Shown here in pieces: positions 6,914-11,747 of a DNA stretch of 11,747 bases. A program made the position numbers and the translations under genes. Source of the DNA: Burkholderiales bacterium (GTDB lineage: Bacteria; Pseudomonadota; Gammaproteobacteria; Burkholderiales; Burkholderiaceae); assembly GCA_947371645.1 (NCBI GenBank), contig CANBQJ010000109.1, forward strand, positions 1 to 11,747. Reading direction: 5' to 3'. Each line of letters starts with the position of its first letter. Position 1 is the first letter of the stretch. The notes under the pieces were generated by a model that was given only the letters and a program-made list of their open reading frames with translations, was not told the DNA's origin and did not search any database.

Positions 6914-8157
6914 GCACAGCCCCCTGGCAGACCTTCCTGGTGGGCGGCGCCGTGCGCGACCGCCTGCTGGGCTTGCCCGTGGGCGACCGCGACTGGGTGG
7001 TGGTGGGCGCCATGCCAGACCAGCTGGTGGCCCAGGGCTATACGCCGGTGGGCAAAGACTTCCCTGTCTTCCTGCACCCGCAGACCCACGAAGAACATGC
7101 GCTGGCCCGAACCGAGCGCAAGCATGGCCACGGCTACAAGGGCTTCGTGGTCATGGCCTCACCCGACGTGACCCTGGAAGAAGACCTGGCCCGCCGCGAC
7201 CTCACCGTCAACGCCATGGCCGAAGACGCACAGGGCCACATCGTCGACCCGTTCGGGGGCCAGCGTGACCTGGCCGCGCGCGTGCTGCGCCACGTGTCGC
7301 CCGCCTTCGTGGAAGACCCGGTGCGCATCCTGCGCCTGGCCCGCTTTGCCGCCCGCTTCACCGACTTCACCGTGGCCGACGACACCCGCCAGCTGATGCG
7401 CGACATGGTCGACGCCGGCGAGGTGGACCACCTGGTGCCCGAGCGCGTGTGGCAAGAGCTCGCGCGCGGCCTCATGAGCGCCAAGCCCAGCCGCATGTTC
7501 GAGGTGCTGCGCGACTGTGGCGCCCTGAAGCGCCTGCTGCCCGAAGTCGACGTCCTCTGGGGCGTGGCCCAACGCGCCGACTACCACCCCGAGGTCGACA
7601 CCGGCGTGCACCTCATGATGGTGCTGGACATGGCCGCGCAGCTTCACGCCACCCTGCCGGTGCGCGTGGCCTGCCTGCTGCATGACCTGGGCAAAGGCAA
7701 CACCCCCGCCGACATCCTGCCCCGCCACCTGGGCCACGAAGAACGCAGCGTCAGGCTGCTCAAGCCCCTGTGCCAGCGCCTGCGCGTGCCCGTCGACTGC
7801 AAGGAGCTCAGCGAGGTGGTGGCCCGCGAACACGGCCACATCCACCGCTGCATGGACCTGTCGCCCGAGGCCCTGGTGCGCCTGCTGGAGCGCCTGGACG
7901 CCTTCCGCAAGCCCCAGCGCCTGACCGACATCCTGCTGGCCTGCGAGTGCGACGCGCGGGGCCGCGGCGGCAACTTCCCGCACCTGCCCTACACCCAGGC
8001 CACGCACCTGCAGGCCGCGTTTCAGCTGGCCTGCGGCGTGGACACGGCCACCCTGGCGCAAGAAGCCCAGGCGAGGGGCAAGCAGGGGCCGGCGATCGCC
8101 GCCTACATTGGCCAGGCGCGGGCGCAAGCCGTCGCGCAAGGCCTGCCGCACAAATAG
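6910..8157 (+). CDS. cca: CCA-adding tRNA nucleotidyltransferase with HD domain
   Basis: Cca builds or repairs the 3'-terminal CCA of tRNAs from CTP and ATP without a template. The product is 415 residues, near the 412 of E. coli Cca, and is a class II enzyme. Visible motifs are GGAVRD (12-17) and GDRDW (25-29) with metal-binding Asp26 and Asp28. RRDLTVNAMA (95-104) follows, and then the nucleotide-selecting neck with ERVWQE (178-183). The C-terminal HD phosphohydrolase domain has CLLHDLGKG with His258-Asp259 and later REHGHIHR. That domain gives the E. coli enzyme extra phosphatase and 2',3'-cyclic phosphodiesterase activities. The ATG lies inside ATGA shared with the P450 stop, so translation is probably coupled to it. 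This is an unusual partner for a tRNA-maturation gene. The identification is secure. Confidence 0.96.
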   Translation: MSTAPWQTFLVGGAVRDRLLGLPVGDRDWVVVGAMPDQLVAQGYTPVGKDFPVFLHPQTHEEHALARTERKHGHGYKGFVVMASPDVTLEEDLARRDLTVNAMAEDAQGHIVDPFGGQRDLAARVLRHVSPAFVEDPVRILRLARFAARFTDFTVADDTRQLMRDMVDAGEVDHLVPERVWQELARGLMSAKPSRMFEVLRDCGALKRLLPEVDVLWGVAQRADYHPEVDTGVHLMMVLDMAAQLHATLPVRVACLLHDLGKGNTPADILPRHLGHEERSVRLLKPLCQRLRVPVDCKELSEVVAREHGHIHRCMDLSPEALVRLLERLDAFRKPQRLTDILLACECDARGRGGNFPHLPYTQATHLQAAFQLACGVDTATLAQEAQARGKQGPAIAAYIGQARAQAVAQGLPHK

Positions 8158-8181
8158 CCGGGGCCTTTGCGCCCGGCCTTT
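8157..8181 (+). terminator. Hairpin overlapping the cca stop codon
   Basis: Arms GCCGGGGC (8157-8164) and GCGCCCGGC (8169-8177) pair with one bulged G around a CTTT loop, followed by CTTTG. The stem begins at the last base of the cca stop codon. The short T tract makes it a modest intrinsic terminator or attenuator. It would partly separate the P450-cca unit from the regulator gene, which starts only 38 bases after cca. Confidence 0.42.
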
Positions 8182-8195
8182 GATACCCTAGCGGC

Positions 8196-8828
8196 ATGCT
8201 TGCACCGCCGTCCTCTCGCTTCCTGGTTGTCGACGACCACGCCCTGCTGCGTGAAGGCGTGATCGCCACCATCCTGCGCGTGCAGCCCCTGGCCGAGGTG
8301 GTGCAGACCGACTGCCTGCAGGCCACCTTGCACGACGCGCAAGCCGCCCTGTGCGACACCATCGTGCTGGACCTCAGCCTGCCCGACAGCCAGGGCCTGG
8401 CCACCTTGCAGGCCGTGCGGGCCTGGTCGCCACGCGCACGCATCGCCATCGTCTCGGCCCACAACGACCTGGACCTCGCCATGGCCTGCATCCGCGAAGG
8501 CGCCTGCGCCTTCGTGCCCAAGCAAGGCAGCCTGGTGCAGTTCCAGCAGGCCTTGTCCGTCATCGCCCAAGGCGGGCTGTACTTTCCCCGCGAGCTCTTC
8601 ATCACCGCCGACCTGCCGGCGCCGCAAGCGGCCACGCCCAGCCTCACGCCGCGTCAGCAAGAGGTGCTGGCCCAGCTGCTCAAAGGCTGCACCAACCCCA
8701 TGATCGGTGAAGAACTGGGCATCAGCCATGAAACGGTGAAGCTGCACGTCAGCGCCATCCTGCAGGCGTATGGCGTGGCCAACCGCGTGCAGCTGGTGCT
8801 GGCCTGCTCGCGCGACCAGGTGAGCTGA
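8196..8828 (+). CDS. NarL/LuxR-family response regulator
   Basis: This is a DNA-binding response regulator of 210 residues with the usual two-domain layout. The receiver domain (about 8-125) has the acidic pair Asp13-Asp14 and phosphoacceptor Asp59 in VLDLSLPDSQG. It also has Ser87 at the switch position and Lys109 in FVPK, so all catalytic positions are kept. After a short Ala/Pro linker, a LuxR-type helix-turn-helix starts at SLTPRQQEVLAQLLKG (149-164). It continues through IGEELGISHETVKLHVSAILQ, which carries the recognition helix. The ATG at 8196 has no good ribosome-binding sequence. The hybrid kinase gene begins 24 bases after its stop, in the same frame, and is the obvious phosphate donor. 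A promoter may overlap GATACCCT just upstream, but the match is weak. Target genes are unknown. Confidence 0.92.
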   Translation: MLAPPSSRFLVVDDHALLREGVIATILRVQPLAEVVQTDCLQATLHDAQAALCDTIVLDLSLPDSQGLATLQAVRAWSPRARIAIVSAHNDLDLAMACIREGACAFVPKQGSLVQFQQALSVIAQGGLYFPRELFITADLPAPQAATPSLTPRQQEVLAQLLKGCTNPMIGEELGISHETVKLHVSAILQAYGVANRVQLVLACSRDQVS

Positions 8829-8852
8829 GATGCACCCCGGGCGGCAGCTAGC

Positions 8853-10682
8853 ATGAAGTTCCTGCGCCTGACCCTGGAGGGCCTGCCCGAAGCCGACCAG
8901 GCCATCTACCTGGAGCAGTTGCGCGAGCACTGGCGGCTGGACGTGTGGACCGTGCCCGGCCAGGCCGTGGTGCTGCTGGCATTGGCCCCGGTGATCGCGC
9001 GCAGCGGGCTCGCGCCCTGGCAGTGGGGCCCGGTGGTGGCCCTGCTGCTGGGCTCGTGGGCCTGGGGTGCGCTGTCGCAGCGGCGCCTGCGCCACGTGCA
9101 TTTCCACGCCGGCAACTACCCCGGCTGGCGCCGGCTCACCCTGGGCCGTGAACTGGTGCAAAGCACCGCCTGGGGTGGCCTGGGCGCCCTGCTCTGGGGT
9201 GCGCTGCCCGACACCTGGCACCTGCTGATCCTGGCCGGTCTCATCGTCTTTGCCTTCACGGCCATGTTCTTCAGCACGCACGATTCGGGCGTGGCCACGG
9301 CCGCCATCGTGCCCACGCTGGTGATCCTGCTGCTGCGCCTGTTGCTCGACGGTGGCGACGGCACCGGCATCATCGCCCTCATCCTGGCCGTGTCCATGTT
9401 GACATGCCTGGGCGTCGGCCGCCTGATCGAGACCCGGCTGCTCGAAGGCGAACGCCTGCGCCTGCGCAACGCCCAGTTGCTGTCCGAACTGGAGCAGGAG
9501 ATCAACAAGGTGCGCCTGGCCCGCGACGAAGCGCAAGAGGCCAACCGCCAGAAAAGCGCCTTCCTGGCCGCCGCCAGCCACGACCTGCGCCAGCCCCTGC
9601 ACAGCCTGACGCTGCTGTCCGGCCTGCTCACGCACAGCACCGACGGGGCCACGCCGCCCCGTCTGAAGCAAACGGCCCAGCGCATGCAAAGCGCCGTGGA
9701 CGGTCTGAGCTTCGTCTTCGACCAGCTCTTTGACATCGCCAGGCTGGACGCGGGCAAGCAGGTGCACCAGCCCCGTGCCCTGGCCCTGCATGCGCTCTTG
9801 CGCGACCTGCACCAGGAGTACGCCGCGGCCTTCGAGCACAAGGGGCTGGGCTGGCGCTTGCTGCTGCCCTCGGGTGACGCCACCTCGCACTGGGCGCTGG
9901 CCGACCCGTTGTTCGTGCAGCGCATCCTGCGCAACCTGTTGGACAACGCCCTGCGCTACACCGCCGCAGGACAGGTGCGCTTGCGGTTGCGGCAAAGGGG
10001 CGGACAACTGGCCGTGCAAGTCTGGGACACCGGCCCGGGCATCGAGCGCGGTCAACGCCAGCTTGTATTTGACGACTACGTGCAAGGCCACAACCCCCAG
10101 CGCCAGCGCCAGGAAGGCCTGGGGCTGGGCCTGGCCATGGTGCGGCGCCTGGTGGCGGCGGGCGGCTATGCCCTCAGCTTGCGCTCGCGCCTGGGCCAGG
10201 GCTCCTGCTTCAGCCTGAGCCTGCCGGTGTCGGCGGCGCCGCTCCAACCCGCGCCCGGAGCGGCACCTGCCCGGCACCGTGGCGCCCACCCCCCCGCCGC
10301 AGGCCCGGCCCCTTTGCTGGTGCTGATCGACGACGACGACGAGGTGCTGCTCGCCCTGCAGGACAGCCTGCAGGACCTGGGCTGGGCCACCGCCTGTGGC
10401 CACAGTGCCCGCGAGGCGGTCGAGGCCGTGGCGGCCGTGGGCCGCATGCCGGTGGCCGTGCTCAGCGACTGGCGCCTGGGCCCCGACGAGGCCGGCCAGC
10501 CCCAGGACGGCCTGGGCTGCGTCCGCAGCCTGCGCCATGAATTTGGCCTGACGCTGCCCGCCTGGCTGCTCACCGGCGACCTGGACCCGAACCTGGCCCA
10601 GCGTTGCGCCGACGCCCAGGTGGGCCTGCTGCGCAAACCCCTCAGTGCGGGGGGGATCAGCGCATTGCTGCGCCCCTCTTGA
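8853..10682 (+). CDS. Membrane-bound hybrid sensor histidine kinase with C-terminal receiver domain
   Basis: The product is 609 residues. The N-terminal 190 residues hold about six hydrophobic segments (near 34-50, 58-74, 104-117, 122-140, 147-165, 172-188) with very short loops and no periplasmic domain. A coiled-coil linker follows (195-232). Then comes the HisKA box ASHDLRQPLHSL with His243, the N box NLLDNALRYT (N365), G1 DTGPGIE (392-398), F-box VFDDYVQ and G2 GLGLGLAMV. After a Pro/Ala linker there is a receiver domain (about 487-606) with an Asp493-496 acidic patch, phosphoacceptor Asp539 (LSDWRLG) and Lys595. No HPt domain is present. The SHDLRQPL box with a receiver tail is a common betaproteobacterial hybrid-kinase type. 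The ATG at 8853 lacks a Shine-Dalgarno sequence and has no alternative in-frame start after the regulator's stop. Translation is therefore probably coupled to the regulator gene. The signal is unknown. Confidence 0.92.
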   Translation: MKFLRLTLEGLPEADQAIYLEQLREHWRLDVWTVPGQAVVLLALAPVIARSGLAPWQWGPVVALLLGSWAWGALSQRRLRHVHFHAGNYPGWRRLTLGRELVQSTAWGGLGALLWGALPDTWHLLILAGLIVFAFTAMFFSTHDSGVATAAIVPTLVILLLRLLLDGGDGTGIIALILAVSMLTCLGVGRLIETRLLEGERLRLRNAQLLSELEQEINKVRLARDEAQEANRQKSAFLAAASHDLRQPLHSLTLLSGLLTHSTDGATPPRLKQTAQRMQSAVDGLSFVFDQLFDIARLDAGKQVHQPRALALHALLRDLHQEYAAAFEHKGLGWRLLLPSGDATSHWALADPLFVQRILRNLLDNALRYTAAGQVRLRLRQRGGQLAVQVWDTGPGIERGQRQLVFDDYVQGHNPQRQRQEGLGLGLAMVRRLVAAGGYALSLRSRLGQGSCFSLSLPVSAAPLQPAPGAAPARHRGAHPPAAGPAPLLVLIDDDDEVLLALQDSLQDLGWATACGHSAREAVEAVAAVGRMPVAVLSDWRLGPDEAGQPQDGLGCVRSLRHEFGLTLPAWLLTGDLDPNLAQRCADAQVGLLRKPLSAGGISALLRPS

Positions 10683-10691
10683 GGGGGCTTC

Positions 10692-10712
10692 ACCTGGGCT
10701 ACCCCCCCAGGT
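10692..10712. promoter_or_regulatory. Perfect inverted repeat, possible operator or terminator
   Basis: ACCTGGG (10692-10698) and CCCAGGT (10706-10712) form an exact seven-base inverted repeat around a seven-base centre. The element starts nine bases after the kinase stop. TACCCCC (10700-10706) inside it resembles the TACYYMT heptamer of NarL-type sites, and the six-base palindrome ACTAGT follows at 10715-10720. There is no T run, which argues against a plain intrinsic terminator. It could be a site for the neighbouring regulator or an RNA hairpin at the transcript end; the sequence does not decide. Confidence 0.42.
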
Positions 10713-10863
10713 CTACTAGTGGCACCACCCCCACCCGGTGATGGCCGGCCCTCGCCCCGTCCCTAAGCTGCGTCCGGTCACCCCGCTTGCAGTCTCCCGG
10801 GATGGCGCGCGATGGACGGTTGGCAGTTGGCCCTGACCTGGAGACCCACACAAGGTGATGCGC

Positions 10864-11076
10864 ATGCAGTCGTGGAATTCTCAAGGTGTGCGCTACGGCG
10901 CTCGGGTGGCCGGCGTGCTGGCCACGGTGGCCACAGGCCTGCTGCTGGGCTGGTACGGCACCGCGCAGGGCTGGACCTTGGACGGCGCGCACACCGAGGC
11001 AGCGCTCACGGCTTTGGGGCTGGCCCTGGTGGTGGGCCTGCGCGGCGTGGTGCGGCTGGACCGCAGCCTGGGCTGA
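10864..11076 (+). CDS. Small hypothetical protein with two membrane helices
   Basis: The product is 70 residues with two hydrophobic segments (about 12-30 and 47-64) joined by a short loop with Asp, His and Glu. The basic N-terminus and the RLDRSLG tail suggest both ends face the cytoplasm. Codon use is strongly G/C at third positions like its neighbours, supporting a real gene. AAGG at 10852-10855 lies eight bases before ATG 10864; ATG 10858 and GTG 10855 are in frame but overlap that site. It stands alone between the two-component system and ftsZ, 181 bases after the kinase and convergent with ftsZ. No promoter is obvious. I do not recognise a family. Confidence 0.55.
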   Translation: MQSWNSQGVRYGARVAGVLATVATGLLLGWYGTAQGWTLDGAHTEAALTALGLALVVGLRGVVRLDRSLG

Positions 11077-11100
11077 CACGCTCAACCCCCGACAACTGGC

Positions 11101-11186
11101 AACAGGCGGCAACTCAAAAGCCCCCGGACCACGCGTGCGGCACCGAAGCCGCCCGCGGGTGCGGGGGAAATCAACAGGCAACTCAA
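11101..11186. repeat. Pair of direct repeats flanking the ftsZ-side hairpin
   Basis: AACAGGC followed by AACTCAA occurs twice: at 11101-11117 with GGC inserted in the middle, and at 11173-11186 without it. The two copies bracket the large hairpin at 11121-11167. Further related CAAC words surround the first copy (CAACTGGCAACAGG). It could be a tandem duplication scar or the ends of a small dispersed element; one window cannot tell. Confidence 0.4.
11116..11170 (-). terminator. Large hairpin, likely ftsZ transcript terminator
   Basis: This is the strongest hairpin in the window. The outer arms CCCCCG (11121-11126) and CGGGGG (11162-11167) continue inward through ACC/GGT and CGCG/CGCG, with a mismatch and a bulge. 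They end in GCGGC/GCCGC (11137-11141 with 11148-11152) around a six-base loop. On the - strand it is followed by CTTTTG, the expected tail for termination of ftsZ transcription about 110 bases past the stop codon. It may also stop transcripts from the small + strand gene, where only AAATC follows. Confidence 0.58.
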
Positions 11187-11276
11187 CAAAGAACGATTGA
11201 CCGGCCACGCCGGGCCCGCGCCCCAGGTACGACGATGGGGTGGCGGGCGCGTCAGCGGGCGGTCATCTGGTGCAGA

Positions 11277-11747
11277 TCAGTCTGCCTGCTTGCGCAGGAA
11301 GGCCGGGATCTCGATCTCGTCCATGCCATTGCTGGCCAGGGCATCGACCTTGGCAGCCGCTTGCGTGCGACCCGAGCGCCACACGCTGGGCGTGTTCAGA
11401 CCGCTGAAGTCGTTGCTGCTGCTGGCGTGGCCCATGCCACCCAGTGCGCCATGCGACAGCCCATTGCCCACGCCATGTGCGGCGGCGTGGCCCACAGGCT
11501 GCGTCAGCACGGGGATGTTGTCGGTGCCGGTGCGGGCGAAGACCTGCGGTGCGCTGTGCACCACGGTGATCGGGGCCTGCTGGCGACGGCCGCTGTTGAG
11601 GCCCGTGGCGATCACGGTCACGCGCAGGGCATCGCCCAGGCTTTCGTCGTAGGCCGTGCCGTAGATCACGTGCGCGTCTTCGGCGGCGTAGCGGCGGATG
11701 GTGTTCATCGCGTTGCGCGACTCGCTCAGCTTGAAGGTGGCCTTCGA
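11277..11747 (-). CDS. ftsZ: Cell division protein FtsZ, C-terminal part
   Basis: FtsZ is the tubulin-like GTPase that polymerises into the cytokinetic ring. The last 156 residues are here and the frame is open to the window edge, so the GTP-binding domain with GGGTGTG lies outside. Visible are the end of the C-terminal globular domain (FKLSESRNAMNTIRRYAAEDAHVIYGTAYDESLGD, then LRVTVIATGL) and a variable linker of about 85 residues rich in Gly, His, Ala and Ser. The C-terminal peptide EIEIPAFLRKQAD binds FtsA, ZipA and other partners in related bacteria. The stop is TGA on the - strand at 11277-11279. It is probably the last gene of the division and cell-wall cluster, with the hairpin downstream. 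No lpxC, often the next gene in proteobacteria, follows here. Confidence 0.96.
   Translation of the reverse strand, partial: SKATFKLSESRNAMNTIRRYAAEDAHVIYGTAYDESLGDALRVTVIATGLNSGRRQQAPITVVHSAPQVFARTGTDNIPVLTQPVGHAAAHGVGNGLSHGALGGMGHASSSNDFSGLNTPSVWRSGRTQAAAKVDALASNGMDEIEIPAFLRKQAD

Noticed and set aside
7159..8151. A 330-codon open frame antisense to cca.
   Set aside because: Mirror of cca codons; no recognisable domain.
8103..10538. An 811-codon open frame on the - strand, antisense to the end of cca, the response regulator and most of the kinase.
   Set aside because: The would-be protein is a repetitive mix of Gln, His, Ala and Gly with no motif. That is what the complement of GC-rich coding sequence gives when third positions are nearly always G or C. 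The + strand genes here have full motif sets.
1..11747. A defence island, CRISPR array, insertion sequence, prophage or toxin-antitoxin pair.
   Set aside because: I saw no transposase, integrase, nuclease, phage protein, regular repeat array or toxin-like gene pair. The gene content is housekeeping plus envelope, redox and signalling genes with uniform base composition.

Overview
The window comes from a GC-rich betaproteobacterial chromosome. The order is Burkholderiales, most likely Comamonadaceae or a close relative. This rests on strong G/C preference at third codon positions, an FtsZ tail of the form EIEIPAFLRKQAD, and RsmA, Cca and Tas proteins that resemble their proteobacterial counterparts along their length. 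No insertion sequence, tRNA, rRNA, CRISPR array or phage gene is visible. It reads as an ordinary chromosomal stretch packed with short operons.

Layout, left to right. (1) At 1-1435, + strand: the 3' end of rsmA (16S rRNA dimethyladenosine transferase), a PaaI-type hotdog thioesterase, and a small lipoprotein with four cysteines after the lipidated one. (2) At 1455-2774, - strand: a membrane-anchored TAXI-type TRAP solute-binding protein with no DctQ/DctM partner. It converges on the lipoprotein, and one hairpin holds both stop codons. (3) At 2886-3935, + strand: a Tas-like aldo/keto reductase. (4) At 3999-5407: a predicted lipoprotein and a predicted exported coiled-coil protein, joined by a GTGA stop/start overlap. 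(5) At 5453-8157: a cytochrome P450 joined by an ATGA overlap to cca (CCA-adding enzyme). (6) At 8196-10682: a NarL/LuxR-type response regulator followed in the same reading frame by a multi-pass hybrid histidine kinase. (7) At 10683-11276: a dyad, a 70-residue two-helix membrane protein, and a large hairpin flanked by direct repeats. (8) At 11277-11747, - strand: the 3' end of ftsZ.

Functionally there are three housekeeping anchors (rsmA, cca, ftsZ). Between them lie envelope proteins of unknown role, two redox enzymes, an orphan transporter-type binding protein and one self-contained two-component system. The least explained parts are the lipoprotein/coiled-coil pair, the P450 coupled to a tRNA-processing gene, and the sensor system with the dyad downstream of it. 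I found no clear evidence of a new defence or mobile system. All functional calls come from reading the sequence and protein motifs, with no database search.
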